From contig NZ_JAJSOH010000002.1 of the NCBI RefSeq assembly GCF_021277265.1, positions 620,001-684,000 of the forward strand: a DNA stretch of 64,000 nucleotides, given 5' to 3'. Source of the stretch: Kineosporia rhizophila. Its GTDB lineage: Bacteria; Actinomycetota; Actinomycetes; Actinomycetales; Kineosporiaceae. The translations under genes and the position numbers were made by a program. The notes beneath the pieces were generated by a model that was not told the DNA's origin, did no database searches, and saw nothing but the letters and a program-made list of their open reading frames with translations. Numbering within the stretch: position 1 is the first letter of the stretch; every line of letters starts with the position of its first letter. Positions 26,515 through 36,166 of the stretch are shown in pieces.

Positions 26515-28125
26515 ATGACGCGGGTGATTAGCCCTGCCGTGGCCACCCGCGCCGCGGTGCGCGCGGTCCGCCCGCCCTCGCCCACCCAGCGCAGTCCCCG
26601 TCTGACGCTGCGCGGTTGGCTCGCCGTGCTGGCCGTCACCGCCTTCGGCGGGTTCATCCGGTTCTGGCACCTCGGCACCCCCGGCACCCTGGTCTTCGAC
26701 GAGACGTACTACGTCAAGCAGGGCTGGTCGATGATCGAGGCCGGTTACGAGCTGGCCTGGAAGGGCAAGGGCGAGGAGGTCGACCCGCTGTGGAACCGCG
26801 GTGACACCGACGTCTTCCTGAGCACCCCCGACTTCGTGGTGCACCCGCCGGTGGGCAAGTGGATGATCGGCCTGGGCGAGTGGATCTTCGGGCCGACCAG
26901 CGCGTTCGGCTGGCGTTTCGCCTCGGCCGTGGTCGGCACCCTGTCGATCCTGATGATCATCCTGATCGCCCGGCGGCTGTTCGGTTCCACCCTGCTCGGG
27001 CTCACCGCCGGCCTGCTGCTGGCGATCGACGGCCAGCACTTCGTGCACAGCCGCACCGGCCTGCTCGACGTGTTCGTGATGTTCTGGGCCCTGGCCGCGT
27101 TCGGCTGTGTGGTGGCCGACCGGGACATGGGACGCCGGCGGCTGGCACTGCGGGCCGCCACTGAATTCGGCGAGTTCGGCGAGGGCCGCGAACAACGCGC
27201 GGCCGACTCGTGGTCGTGGTGGATGGGCGTGCGCTGGTGGCGGATCGCCGCCGCGGTCTGCCTGGGGCTGTGCGCCGGGACCAAGTGGTCGGGCCTGTAC
27301 TTCGCCCTGGTCTTCGGCATCATGATCATCCTGTGGGACGCCGGGGCCCGGCGGGCCGCGGGGCTGCGGCACTGGTTCGCCGGCTCGGTGATCTGGGGCG
27401 CGCTCTCCGGGACGCTCATGCTGGCGGTGGCGTTCGCCACCTACCTGCTCTCCTGGACCGGCTGGTTCCTCTCCAGCGACGCCTACGACCGCCGGTGGGC
27501 CCAGGACCATCCGGGCGAGGGCATCACCTGGCTGCCCGGGGCCCTGCGCAGCCTGGCGCACTACCACCAGCAGATGTGGGACTTCAACATCAACCTGGCG
27601 GCCACCCACCCCTACGAGGCCAACCCCTGGTCGTGGATCGTGGTGGGCCGGCCCACCGCCTTCTACTACGAGGACCCCAAGCGCGGGGAGCTGGGCTGCG
27701 CGGTCGACGTCTGCTCGCAGGCGATCACCGCCCTGGGCAACCCGGTGATCTGGTGGGGCGCCACCCTGGGCATCGTGGTGCTGCTGTTCTGCTGGGTGCT
27801 GCGCCGCGACTGGCGGGCCGGGGCCGTGCTGGCCGGGCTGGCCGCCGGCTACCTGCCCTGGTTCCAGTACCAGCACCGCACGATCTTCAACTTCTACACG
27901 ATCGCCTTCACCCCCTGGGTCGTGCTCACCGTGGTCTACGTGCTCGGGCTGATCCTGGGGCGCCGCAGCGACTCGGCCCGCCGCCGGCGCAACGGGGCCT
28001 GGATCGCCGGGACGCTGGTGCTGCTGGCCGTGCTCTGCTTCTGGTTCTTCCTGCCCCTCTACACCGCCCAGGTGATCCCCCAGCCCAGCTGGAGCGACCG
28101 GATGTGGCTGCCCAGCTGGATCTGA
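26515..28125 (+). CDS. pmt: Dolichyl/polyprenyl-phosphate-mannose protein O-mannosyltransferase
   Basis: 536 residues, a GT39 (GT-C fold) membrane enzyme that moves mannose from polyprenyl-phosphate-mannose to Ser/Thr of exported proteins. The N-terminal extracytoplasmic loop holds the conserved Asp-Glu in LVFDETYYVKQGW, and HPPVGKWMIGLGEWIFG is the classic PMT loop. GTKWSGLYFALVFG and FNINLAATHPYEANPWSW also match. The ATG giving MTRVISPAVATR was chosen because 12 extra upstream residues have no conservation. It is a plausible partner for secreted Thr/Ser-rich proteins such as the GH26-like enzyme in this window. Confidence 0.93.
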   Translation: MTRVISPAVATRAAVRAVRPPSPTQRSPRLTLRGWLAVLAVTAFGGFIRFWHLGTPGTLVFDETYYVKQGWSMIEAGYELAWKGKGEEVDPLWNRGDTDVFLSTPDFVVHPPVGKWMIGLGEWIFGPTSAFGWRFASAVVGTLSILMIILIARRLFGSTLLGLTAGLLLAIDGQHFVHSRTGLLDVFVMFWALAAFGCVVADRDMGRRRLALRAATEFGEFGEGREQRAADSWSWWMGVRWWRIAAAVCLGLCAGTKWSGLYFALVFGIMIILWDAGARRAAGLRHWFAGSVIWGALSGTLMLAVAFATYLLSWTGWFLSSDAYDRRWAQDHPGEGITWLPGALRSLAHYHQQMWDFNINLAATHPYEANPWSWIVVGRPTAFYYEDPKRGELGCAVDVCSQAITALGNPVIWWGATLGIVVLLFCWVLRRDWRAGAVLAGLAAGYLPWFQYQHRTIFNFYTIAFTPWVVLTVVYVLGLILGRRSDSARRRRNGAWIAGTLVLLAVLCFWFFLPLYTAQVIPQPSWSDRMWLPSWI

Positions 28126-28215
28126 GGCCCGCACGGGTGGCAACCACCCCTCGTCCTCAAGCGCGGTTCTCCTCAGGACGACCGTCCTGGCACAACCAGA
28201 GGACGGAGGGCCGCA

Positions 28216-30651
28216 GTGACGGTGGACGAGGAGCTGGCCGAACTCAGGAGCCAGGTGGAGGCGTTCGCCCGGGGACAGGCCAGGGCCGAGTACGGTCTGG
28301 ACGGCACGGTTCTGGCCGTGAACGAGGCCTACGCCACGCTGATGGGCTACTCGGTCGGCGAGCTGATCGGCCGTAGCCACACCGATCTCGTGCCGCCCGA
28401 CGTCGCCGAGTCGGAGGCCTACACCAGCCTCTGGGCCGACCTACGGGCCGGCGACTCCTCGTCCGGTGAGTTCCGCCGGGTCTGGCAGGGCCGGCGCGAC
28501 CTGTGGATCCGCTCCACCTGGACCCCGGTGCGCAACGTGGCCGGCAAGGTGATCAAGGTGATCGAGTACGCCCTCGACATCACCGACGCCAAGCGTGCGG
28601 CCGCCGACGCTCAGGGCAAGATCGCCGCGATCGACCGGTCCCAGGCGGTGATCGAGTTCGACCTGGGCGGCATCATCCTCGAGGCCAACGAGAACTTCCT
28701 GCAGACCGTGGGTTACAGCCGCGGCGAGGTGGTCGGCCAGCACCACCGGATGTTCGTCCCCCCGGACGAGGCCCGCTCGGCCGCCTACCGGCAGTTCTGG
28801 CAGCGTCTGGGGGCCGGCGAGTTCGTGGCCGGGGAGTTCCACCGGGTGGGCAAGGGCGGACGCGACATCTGGCTCCAGGCCGTCTACAACCCGATCCTGG
28901 ACATCGACGGCCACCCCTGGAAGGTGGTCAAGTACGCCACCGACGTCACCGAGGCCAAGCGCCGCAACGCCGACTTCGAGGGCAAGGTGGCCGCGATCGA
29001 CCGTTCTCAGGCGGTGATCGAGTTCGACCTCAACGGTGTGATCCAGACGGCCAACGAGAACTTCCTGACCACCATGGGCTACGACCGGGAAGAGGTGATC
29101 GGTAAGCACCACCGGATGTTCGTGCCCCCGCTCGAGGCCGCTTCGGAGGAGTACCAGACGTTCTGGCGACGCCTTCGCGAGGGCGAGTTCATCTCGGGCG
29201 AGTTCCATCGCGTCGCCCGGGGCGGGCGCGACGTCTGGCTCCAGGCGATCTACAACCCGGTCCTGGACCTGGACGGAAAGCCCTGGAAGGTGGTCAAGTT
29301 CGCGGTCGACGTGACCGCCGAGAAGACCCGCAACGCCGACTTCGAGGGCAAGATCAACGCCATCCTGCGCTCGCAGGCGGTGATCGAGTTCGATCTCGAG
29401 GGCAACGTGCTGGACGCCAACGACGCCTTCCTCGACCTGCTGGGCTACCGCCTGGAAGAGGTCCGGGGCCGGCACCACCGGCTGTTCGTGCGCCCGGAAG
29501 AGGCCGCGAGCACCGAGTACCAGCTGTTCTGGAGCAAACTGGCACGCGGCGAGTTCGACTCCGGCGAGTACCTGCGGGTGGGCAAGGACGGGCGCGAGGT
29601 CTGGATCCGGGCCACCTACAACCCGATCCTGAACGCCGAGGGCCGGCCGTTCAAGGTGGTCAAGTACGCCACCGACGTGACCGCCGACAAGCTGCGCAAC
29701 GCCGAGTACGCCGGCCGGGTGCAGGCTCTGGACCGCGCCCAGGCGGTGATCGAGTTCGACCTCGAGGGCCGGATTCTCGATGCCAACGACAACTTCCTGA
29801 AGACCGTGGGCTACACCCTGCGCGAGATCGTCGGCCAGCACCACAGCATCTTCTGCACCCCCGACTACGTGACCTCCGAGGAGTACCGGGACTTCTGGCT
29901 GCGCCTGCAGCGCGGCGAGTTCCGCTCCGGGCAGTTCCACCGGGTCGGCAAGTACGGCCGGGACGTGTGGATCCAGGCCAGCTACAACCCGATCCTCGAC
30001 CTGTCCGGCCGGCCGGTGAAGGTGATCAAGTACGCCTCCGACATCACCCAGCAGGTGCAGCTGGAACAGCGGCTGAAGGCCAAGACCGAGGCGATGAGCG
30101 CCGCGGTGCAGCGGCTGACCGAGTCGATCGACGCGATCTCGATGAGCACCGCCGACGCCAACCGCTGGTCCACCTCCACCCAGGACGACGCCGAGACCGG
30201 CTCGGCCGCGCTGCGCGAGTCCGCCGAGGCGATCTCCCTGATCCAGCGCAGCTCCGCCCAGATCGCCGAGATCGTCCAGGTGATGAGCGACATCGCCGAC
30301 CAGACCAACCTGCTCGCCTTCAACGCCTCGATCGAGGCGGCCCGGGCCGGCGAGCACGGCCTGGGCTTCTCGGTGGTGGCCGGTGAGGTGCGCAAGCTGG
30401 CCGAGCGCTCGGCCGACGCCGCCCGGGAGATCTCCAAGCTGGTGAAGGAGTCGACCCAGCGGGTGGACCAGGGCGCCGAGGTCTCCCGCAAGGCCGGGGA
30501 CGCGTTCGAGGACATCGTCTCCAGCGTCGGGCAGACCAGCGGCTCGATCGAGCTCATCGTGATGGCCACGAAGACCCAGGTGGAGGCCTCGGCCGAGGTC
30601 ACCGCGCTGATCGCCGAACTGCTCGGGCCGGCCGACAGCAGCAGCCGATGA
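28216..30651 (+). CDS. Soluble methyl-accepting chemotaxis protein with five tandem PAS domains
   Basis: 811 residues with no membrane segment. Five PAS domains start at about residues 15, 137, 259, 381 and 503 with an exact 122-residue period. Copies 2-5 share QAVIEFDL, the pattern ANxxFLxxxGY and usually GRDVW; copy 1 is the most diverged ([10 protein letters not shown]). The C-terminal signalling domain (about 640-811) has the chemoreceptor tip [23 protein letters not shown]. There is no HAMP domain and no CheR-tethering pentapeptide at the end. It is expected to sense an internal cue and signal through CheA/CheW. The 366-bp DNA repeat is highly similar between copies. GGAGGG precedes the GTG; the stop overlaps the next gene (ATGA). 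Confidence 0.92.
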   Translation: MTVDEELAELRSQVEAFARGQARAEYGLDGTVLAVNEAYATLMGYSVGELIGRSHTDLVPPDVAESEAYTSLWADLRAGDSSSGEFRRVWQGRRDLWIRSTWTPVRNVAGKVIKVIEYALDITDAKRAAADAQGKIAAIDRSQAVIEFDLGGIILEANENFLQTVGYSRGEVVGQHHRMFVPPDEARSAAYRQFWQRLGAGEFVAGEFHRVGKGGRDIWLQAVYNPILDIDGHPWKVVKYATDVTEAKRRNADFEGKVAAIDRSQAVIEFDLNGVIQTANENFLTTMGYDREEVIGKHHRMFVPPLEAASEEYQTFWRRLREGEFISGEFHRVARGGRDVWLQAIYNPVLDLDGKPWKVVKFAVDVTAEKTRNADFEGKINAILRSQAVIEFDLEGNVLDANDAFLDLLGYRLEEVRGRHHRLFVRPEEAASTEYQLFWSKLARGEFDSGEYLRVGKDGREVWIRATYNPILNAEGRPFKVVKYATDVTADKLRNAEYAGRVQALDRAQAVIEFDLEGRILDANDNFLKTVGYTLREIVGQHHSIFCTPDYVTSEEYRDFWLRLQRGEFRSGQFHRVGKYGRDVWIQASYNPILDLSGRPVKVIKYASDITQQVQLEQRLKAKTEAMSAAVQRLTESIDAISMSTADANRWSTSTQDDAETGSAALRESAEAISLIQRSSAQIAEIVQVMSDIADQTNLLAFNASIEAARAGEHGLGFSVVAGEVRKLAERSADAAREISKLVKESTQRVDQGAEVSRKAGDAFEDIVSSVGQTSGSIELIVMATKTQVEASAEVTALIAELLGPADSSSR
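28258..30087 (+). repeat. Five tandem 366-bp PAS-coding repeats
   Basis: Units begin at about 28258, 28624, 28990, 29356 and 29722, each encoding one 122-residue PAS domain. The constant spacing and shared runs show amplification by duplication within the gene. Confidence 0.85.
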
Positions 30652-32150
30652 CGCACGGGCTGTTCGCGATCGGACAGGCCTGTGTCGCCCTGCCGCTGAC
30701 CGCCGTCCGGGAGGTCACGCCCTGCCCGGCCGAACTGGCGGCGCTGCCCACCAGTGCACCGGGACTGCTCGGCGCGGTGAACCTCCGGGGCCAGGTGATC
30801 CCGGTGCTGGACCTGCTGGCGCTGGACCGGCCCGGCGAGAGCCCGGGGGGCCACCACGTCATCGTGGTGATCCTCCACGGCGGACGGCTTCTCGGGCTGG
30901 CGGTGGACGGCGTACACGGGGTGACCACGCCGGAGGGGCTTCGGGAGGTGGGGGGACCCGGGCAGCGGCTCCCGGTCTCGCACACCTTCACGTCCACCGA
31001 CGGCGAGATCGTCAGCGTCCTCGACGTGGAGATCCTCTTCACCCTGCCCGGGATCCCGGTGGTGCAGGACGACCGGGCCGGGGGTGAGGGGGCCTTCGGC
31101 GACCAGGTCGAGCACCGGCTGGAGGCGGCCGACCTGTCCGGCTCGATCCTGCTGGTGCGCTGCGCGGAACACCTCCTGGCGGTGAACATCGAGGCGGTGC
31201 ACACCATCGTGCCGCGGGTGCAGGTGCGCAACTCCCCGCTGCGGCAGGGATCGTGCCGCGGAGTGACCGACTACGACGGCGCCGAGGTCCCGGTGTTCGA
31301 CCCGCTGATGCTGGCCGGGCTCGGTGAGCTCTCGGCCCACGACACCGAGGGGGTGGCCATCCGCTTCCACGAGGGCGTAGTGGTGATGCTGCTGTCAGAG
31401 GTGCTGGAGCTGATCCCGGCAAGCGCGGCCCAGCGCTTCCCCCTGCCCGCCGTACCGGTGGCGGGCCGCCAGTACCTGGACGGGGTGGTGCGCATCCCGG
31501 GCCGGGGCGACTTCCTGTCCTTGGCCGTGCCGGAGATTCTCGGGCACCCGGACCTGAACGCGCTCTCCCGGCTCAACACCCCGCACGCCAACGACAACGG
31601 GGAAGCGGTGCCGGCCCAGCGTTCCGGCGAGGACCCGCAGGAGAGTGCGGGCGAGGCCCGGGCCGGTGGCACCTACCTCACCTTCTCGGTGTACCCCGGC
31701 AGCAAGGACCTGGCGGTACCGCTCGACCAGGTGGTCGAGATCCTGCCGTTCCCCGAGCGGTTCAGCGTGCTCCAGGCCGGCGACGACACCGTCCTGGGCC
31801 TGTTCACCCACCGGGACAACGTGGTGCCCCTGATCCGGCTGGCCGCCCTTCTCGGCCTGGGTCACTCGCCCGAGCACAGCCAGTACCTGCTGCTGGTGAG
31901 CACCCGGCCGGGTCTGGTCGGCCTGGCCGTGCACGCCCTGCGGGCGATCGAGCGCTCGGTGTGGGAGGACCCGGCGGCCTCGAGCCGGCCGGCCGGCAGT
32001 TCACTGGCGGAGGCCCTGGACCGGAGGTGGATGATCCGCCTGGCCGCCATCGGCACCTCGGACGAGCCCCGGATGCTCTCCCGGATCGACCTCGCCGCGA
32101 TCGGGGCGGCGCTCGTCCCGCCGGCGGCCCTCGCTGCTGCGAGCCTCTGA
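30648..32150 (+). CDS. Triple CheW-domain protein
   Basis: 500 residues built of three CheW/SH3-like modules at about 3-150, 163-310 and 340-490. Each carries the CheW pattern of a small glycine turn followed by [12 protein letters not shown] strands: [34 protein letters not shown] and [20 protein letters not shown]. CheW links chemoreceptors to the CheA kinase; a three-module chain could bridge several receptor or kinase units. It overlaps the upstream receptor gene by 4 bases, so the two are made together. No cheA, cheR or cheB is in the window. Confidence 0.85.
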   Translation: MTHGLFAIGQACVALPLTAVREVTPCPAELAALPTSAPGLLGAVNLRGQVIPVLDLLALDRPGESPGGHHVIVVILHGGRLLGLAVDGVHGVTTPEGLREVGGPGQRLPVSHTFTSTDGEIVSVLDVEILFTLPGIPVVQDDRAGGEGAFGDQVEHRLEAADLSGSILLVRCAEHLLAVNIEAVHTIVPRVQVRNSPLRQGSCRGVTDYDGAEVPVFDPLMLAGLGELSAHDTEGVAIRFHEGVVVMLLSEVLELIPASAAQRFPLPAVPVAGRQYLDGVVRIPGRGDFLSLAVPEILGHPDLNALSRLNTPHANDNGEAVPAQRSGEDPQESAGEARAGGTYLTFSVYPGSKDLAVPLDQVVEILPFPERFSVLQAGDDTVLGLFTHRDNVVPLIRLAALLGLGHSPEHSQYLLLVSTRPGLVGLAVHALRAIERSVWEDPAASSRPAGSSLAEALDRRWMIRLAAIGTSDEPRMLSRIDLAAIGAALVPPAALAAASL

Positions 32151-32273
32151 CCGGCCCGAGAGCCGAAACCGCTCGCGGACTGGCTGATCGATCACACTCT
32201 GCCCACTGGTGGCCGCCATCCCCGGGGAGCAGGATGCTCAGAGCCCGTTCCGAGCGACGCCAGGAGGTCCCGA

Positions 32274-33308
32274 GTGCGGATCGGTATGCCGCTGTCCTAC
32301 AGCGAGAGCTTCGTCGAGGTGGTGGACCAGCTGCCGGACTACCGCCGGGCCGGCCTGTCCATCGTCTACGTGGCCGAGGCGTACAGCTTCGACGCGGTGA
32401 GCCAGCTCGGCTTCATCGCGGCCAAGGTGCCCGACCTGGAGATCGCCTCCAACATCCTGCCGATCTACACCCGCACCCCGGCCCTGCTGGCGATGACCGC
32501 GGCCGGGCTGGACCACGTCTCCGGCGGCCGGTTCACCCTCGGGCTGGGCGCCAGCGGACCGCAGGTGATCGAGGGTTTCCACGGCGTGCCCTACGACGCC
32601 CCGATCGGCCGGACCCGGGAGATCATCGGGATCTGCCGGCAGATCTGGCGGCGCGAGCGCCTGGAGCACACCGGCAAGCACTACACGATGCCCCTGGAAG
32701 GGGGTACCGGCCTGGGCAAGCCGCTGAAGCTGATCAATCATCCGGTGCGCGAGCGCATCCCGATCCTGATCGCCGCCATGGGCCCGAAGAACGTGGAGCT
32801 GGCGGCCGAGCTGGCCGAGGGCTGGGCGCCGTTCTTCTTCCGGCCCGAAGGGGCTTCCGAGGTCTGGGGAGACGCGCTGGCGGCCGGGCGTTCCCGGCGC
32901 GACGAGCAGCTGGGCGAGCTGGACGTGGTGGTCCCGGTCCCGGTGGCGATCGGCGAGGACGTGGGGCCGCTGATCGACTTCATGCGCCCGCAGTTCGCGC
33001 TGTACCTGGGCGGGATGGGCGCCAAGGGCAAGAACTTCTACCACGACCTGGCCTCCCGCTACGGGTTCGAGGCCGAGGCCGACCGCATCCAGGAGCTGTA
33101 CCTGGCCGGGCGCAAGGAGGAGGCGGCCGCGGCGGTGCCCGGCGAGCTTTTGCGCTCGATCGGCCTGGTCGGCCCGAAGGGCTGGGTGGCGGAACGGGTC
33201 TCGGCCCTGCACGAGGCCGGGGTGACCACCCTCTCGATCCAGCCGCTGGCCCGCACCCACGAGGAGCGGGTGGCCACGATCGAGACGCTGGCCGGGCTGC
33301 TTCCCTAG
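32274..33308 (+). CDS. LLM-class F420-dependent oxidoreductase
   Basis: 344 residues of the luciferase-like monooxygenase TIM-barrel family. YVAEAYSFDAVSQLGFIAAKV, ILPIYTRTPALLAMTAAGLDHVSGGRFTLGLGASGPQVIEGFHG and PILIAAMGPKNVELAAELAEGWAP are typical of mycobacterial F420-binding members. The role and substrate are unknown. AGGAGGT seven bases before the GTG fixes the start. It ends convergently 18 bases from the ROK repressor gene. Confidence 0.9.
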   Translation: MRIGMPLSYSESFVEVVDQLPDYRRAGLSIVYVAEAYSFDAVSQLGFIAAKVPDLEIASNILPIYTRTPALLAMTAAGLDHVSGGRFTLGLGASGPQVIEGFHGVPYDAPIGRTREIIGICRQIWRRERLEHTGKHYTMPLEGGTGLGKPLKLINHPVRERIPILIAAMGPKNVELAAELAEGWAPFFFRPEGASEVWGDALAAGRSRRDEQLGELDVVVPVPVAIGEDVGPLIDFMRPQFALYLGGMGAKGKNFYHDLASRYGFEAEADRIQELYLAGRKEEAAAAVPGELLRSIGLVGPKGWVAERVSALHEAGVTTLSIQPLARTHEERVATIETLAGLLP

Positions 33309-33326
33309 GGTCGTCCGGGTCAGGCC

Positions 33327-34511
33327 CTAGGACGCGGAGAGCCACAGGCTGGGCTGGGCGACCAGGCGGTCGATGACGGTGAACGCCGCTCCCGTCATCG
33401 CCGCGTAGTCGCCCGCCCGCGCGCGGCTCACCCGGACCGGCACCCAGTCGCTGAACACCACCAGCTCGGCCAGGGTGGTCTCGACCGGGCCGGCGATCAC
33501 GTCGAACAACGAGGCGAAGGTGCCGCCCAGCACCACCTCGTCCACGTCCGAGATGTGCGCGACCGCCGACAGCGCGATGCCGAGCGCCCGGCCGGCCTCC
33601 TGCACCGCGGTCACCGCCCTCGCCTGTCCGGAGTCCACGGCCGCAAGCAGTTCTTCCAAAGGCGCCCCGAGCAGGCCCGCCGCCTTCAGTAACGCATGCT
33701 GCCCGGCCACGTCCTCGAGCCGGATCAGGTCCGAGGTGCCCTTGGAACCGACCACCACGTGCCCGATCTCGCCCGCCCAGCCGTGCCGCCCGGCCGCGAG
33801 CTCGCCGCCCAGCACCCGGGCGCCGCCGATCCCGATCTCGCCGGAGACGTAGAAGAAACTGGGCCGGCCGTTCTCGCTCAGCCGGGCCCGGACCTCGGCC
33901 CGGGCCGCCAGGTCGGCCTCGTTGGCCACCGCGAAACCGGCCACCCCGCCCAGCAGTTCGGCCGGGAGCAGCTGCGGCGCGTCGAGATCCCGCCAGCCCA
34001 GGTTGGGTGCGGTGCGCAGGACCGAGGACGAGTCGAGCAGGCCCGGCAGCGCCAGGGTGGCGCCCGCGATCCGCACCCCCTTGGCCAGCACCGAGGCCCG
34101 CACCTCCCGGGCCACCTCTTCCAGCTGCGCGGCCACCGCCGTCGGGTCGGAACCGCGCAGGTCTCCCTGCACCACCCGCTGGGCGATCACCTCGCCGGTC
34201 AGGTCGAGGGCGCGCACGCCGAGATAGTCGACGTTCACCTCCAGACCGAGCGCCGCCACCGCTCCCCGCACCGGCACCAGGGGTACAGCGGGACGGCCGC
34301 GAGAAAGCACCACCGGTGCCAGTTCCCGTACCAGGCCGGTCTCCACCAGCCGGTCGACGATGTTGGTCACCGCGGCCCGGGAGAGCCCGGTGAGCGTGGA
34401 GATCTGGGCCCGGGAGACCGGCTCGGCCGCCTCCAGCACCACCGACAGCGCCAGTGACAGATTGTGTTCACGCATCCAGTCCTGCCTGAGTGGCGCAACC
34501 GGAGGTGACAT
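33327..34511 (-). CDS. ROK-family transcriptional repressor (XylR-like)
   Basis: 394 residues. The N-terminal winged helix (about 20-70, VSRAQISTLTGLSRAAVTNIVDRLVETGLV) is followed by a ROK sugar-kinase-like domain. The usual ROK zinc motif C-x-C-G-x-x-G-C after GH is missing: here GHVVVGSKGTSDLIRLEDV follows the catalytic-region WAGEIG, so the fold may not bind zinc. Divergence from xylA suggests control of xylose use. The xylA promoter -35 begins only four bases from this start codon, so a protein bound there would affect both genes. Confidence 0.87.
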   Translation of the reverse strand: MSPPVAPLRQDWMREHNLSLALSVVLEAAEPVSRAQISTLTGLSRAAVTNIVDRLVETGLVRELAPVVLSRGRPAVPLVPVRGAVAALGLEVNVDYLGVRALDLTGEVIAQRVVQGDLRGSDPTAVAAQLEEVAREVRASVLAKGVRIAGATLALPGLLDSSSVLRTAPNLGWRDLDAPQLLPAELLGGVAGFAVANEADLAARAEVRARLSENGRPSFFYVSGEIGIGGARVLGGELAAGRHGWAGEIGHVVVGSKGTSDLIRLEDVAGQHALLKAAGLLGAPLEELLAAVDSGQARAVTAVQEAGRALGIALSAVAHISDVDEVVLGGTFASLFDVIAGPVETTLAELVVFSDWVPVRVSRARAGDYAAMTGAAFTVIDRLVAQPSLWLSAS

Positions 34512-34514
34512 GCC

Positions 34515-34543
34515 TTGACCCTACCGTCACAGCTGGATAAATT
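34515..34543 (+). promoter_or_regulatory. Candidate xylA promoter
   Basis: TTGACC and TAAATT are separated by 17 bases, a reasonable vegetative-sigma match (5/6 and 4/6). The predicted transcription start lies about 40 bases before the xylA ATG, which has TGGAG upstream. No clear ROK operator palindrome was seen between here and the gene. Confidence 0.45.
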
Positions 34544-34588
34544 CACGGCGTCAACAAAAGACGTTCGAACTGACTGGAGTGATTCGCG

Positions 34589-35779
34589 ATGACGCGTACC
34601 CCGACCCCCGCCGACCGCTTCTCCTTCGGGCTCTGGACGGTCGGATGGCCGGGCCAGGACCAGTTCGGCAGCGCCAGCCGGGCCGACCTGGACCCGGTCG
34701 AGTCGGTGCACAAGCTGGCCGAGCTGGGCGCCGCGCACGTCACCTTCCACGACGACGACGTGGTGCCGTTCGGCAGCAGCGCGGCCGACCGCGACAAGAT
34801 CCTCGAGCGGTTCAAGGGCGCCCTGACCGAGACCGGCGTCACCGTCGAGATGGTCACCACCAACACGTTCAGCCACCCGATCTTCAAGGACGGCGCGTTC
34901 ACCTCGAACGACCGCCGGGTGCGCCGTTACGGCCTGCGCAAGGTGATCCGCAACGTCGACCTGGCCGCCGAGCTGGGCGCCGACACCTTCGTGATGTGGG
35001 GCGGGCGCGAGGGCGCCGAGTACGACAGCGCCAAGGACCTGAACGCCGCCCACGACCGGTACGCCGAGGGCATCGACACGGTCGCCGCCTACATCAAGGA
35101 GAAGGGCTACGGGCTCCGGATCGCGATCGAGCCCAAGCCGAACGAGCCGCGGGGCGACATCCTGCTGCCGACCGTCGGTCACGCGCTCGGCCTGATCGCC
35201 AAGCTCCAGCACGGTGACATCGTCGGGCTCAACCCCGAGGTCGGCCACGAGCAGATGGCCGGGCTGAACTACACCACCGGCATCGCCCAGGCGCTGTGGG
35301 CGGGCAAGCTCTTCCACATCGACCTGAACGGCCAGAAGAGCATCAAGTACGACCAGGACCTGGTGTTCGGCCACGGCGACCTGTTCTCCGCGTTCGCCAC
35401 CGTGGACCTGATCGAGAACGGCTTCCCCGGCGGCGGCCCGACCTACGACGGCCCGCGGCACTTCGACTACAAGCCCTCGCGCACCGAGGACAAGCAGGGC
35501 GTGTGGGACTCGGCCGCGGCCAACATGTCCAGCTACCTGCTGCTGGCCGAGCGGGCCAAGGCCTTCCGGGCCGACCCCGAGGTGCAGGAGGCGCTGGAGT
35601 ACTCCGGCGTGCTGGAGCTCTCGCAGCCGACCCTGGCCGAGGGCGAGACCCTGGCCGACCTGCTGGCCGACAAGTCCGCCTACGAGGACCTGGACGTGGA
35701 CGCCGTGGCCGAGCGCGGCTTCGGGTTCGTCCGGCTGAACCAGCTGGCCATGGAGCACGCCGTGGGCGCCCGCTCCTGA
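34589..35779 (+). CDS. xylA: Xylose isomerase
   Basis: 396 residues, the short class I form typical of Streptomyces-like bacteria. It converts xylose to xylulose (and glucose to fructose). Catalytic and metal residues are in FHDDD (His54 in Streptomyces numbering), [20 protein letters not shown] and FHIDLNGQ. The end [29 protein letters not shown] is full length. No xylulokinase gene is in the window, so the usual xylAB pair is broken or xylB is elsewhere. Confidence 0.97.
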   Translation: MTRTPTPADRFSFGLWTVGWPGQDQFGSASRADLDPVESVHKLAELGAAHVTFHDDDVVPFGSSAADRDKILERFKGALTETGVTVEMVTTNTFSHPIFKDGAFTSNDRRVRRYGLRKVIRNVDLAAELGADTFVMWGGREGAEYDSAKDLNAAHDRYAEGIDTVAAYIKEKGYGLRIAIEPKPNEPRGDILLPTVGHALGLIAKLQHGDIVGLNPEVGHEQMAGLNYTTGIAQALWAGKLFHIDLNGQKSIKYDQDLVFGHGDLFSAFATVDLIENGFPGGGPTYDGPRHFDYKPSRTEDKQGVWDSAAANMSSYLLLAERAKAFRADPEVQEALEYSGVLELSQPTLAEGETLADLLADKSAYEDLDVDAVAERGFGFVRLNQLAMEHAVGARS

Positions 35780-35789
35780 ATCCTCACCG

Positions 35790-35942
35790 CTAGTCGTCGG
35801 TCCGGTCGGGCGGCGTGCCCTCGAAGGTCTTGAGGAACTCGTCGCCCCGCCGGCTGATCCGCCGGCTGCTCCAGGAGTCGCGCAGGTACAGGACGAGCAG
35901 GCCGCAGCCGGTGAGAACCATGAATGCGATCAGCAGAGCCAT
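35790..35942 (-). CDS. Small single-pass membrane protein
   Basis: 50 residues: one N-terminal hydrophobic segment (MALLIAFMVLTGCGLLVLYL) and then a basic/acidic tail (SSRRISRRGDEFLKTFEG). GAGG sits about seven bases before the ATG, and codon choice fits the genome. No family recognised. A longer reading of the frame upstream lacks a supported start. Confidence 0.5.
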   Translation of the reverse strand: MALLIAFMVLTGCGLLVLYLRDSWSSRRISRRGDEFLKTFEGTPPDRTDD

Positions 35943-36118
35943 CCGACACCTCGCTCGCGTCGAGAAGAACCGGGGCATGATCTGCCTCGACTTCGAGTGA
36001 ACAGCCTCGGGTGAACCGCGTCCAAGGCTAATCACGAACGAACCGCGCGATGGGGCCCGATTGCGGCGAACGGGTTGACCTGCAACCCGTTCTCTGTAGC
36101 CAAGTGGCACCAAACCGG

Positions 36119-36152
36119 AACGGACGCCCCCGCGCGAGCGGGGGCGTCCGTT
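36119..36152 (-). terminator. Terminator hairpin after the GH26-like gene
   Basis: A perfect 15-bp stem (AACGGACGCCCCCGC and its complement) with the tetraloop GCGA-type sequence lies 15 bases beyond the gene's stop. Minus-strand transcripts continue into a T-containing run. Confidence 0.75.
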
Positions 36153-36166
36153 CGTTCGGTCTGCTC

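Noticed and set aside
26467..28380. Long minus-strand frame antisense to pmt
   Set aside because: Mirror-image composition; pmt on the plus strand has all conserved loops.
28441..30357. Minus-strand frame antisense to the PAS receptor
   Set aside because: Its repeats merely reflect the PAS-coding repeats on the other strand.
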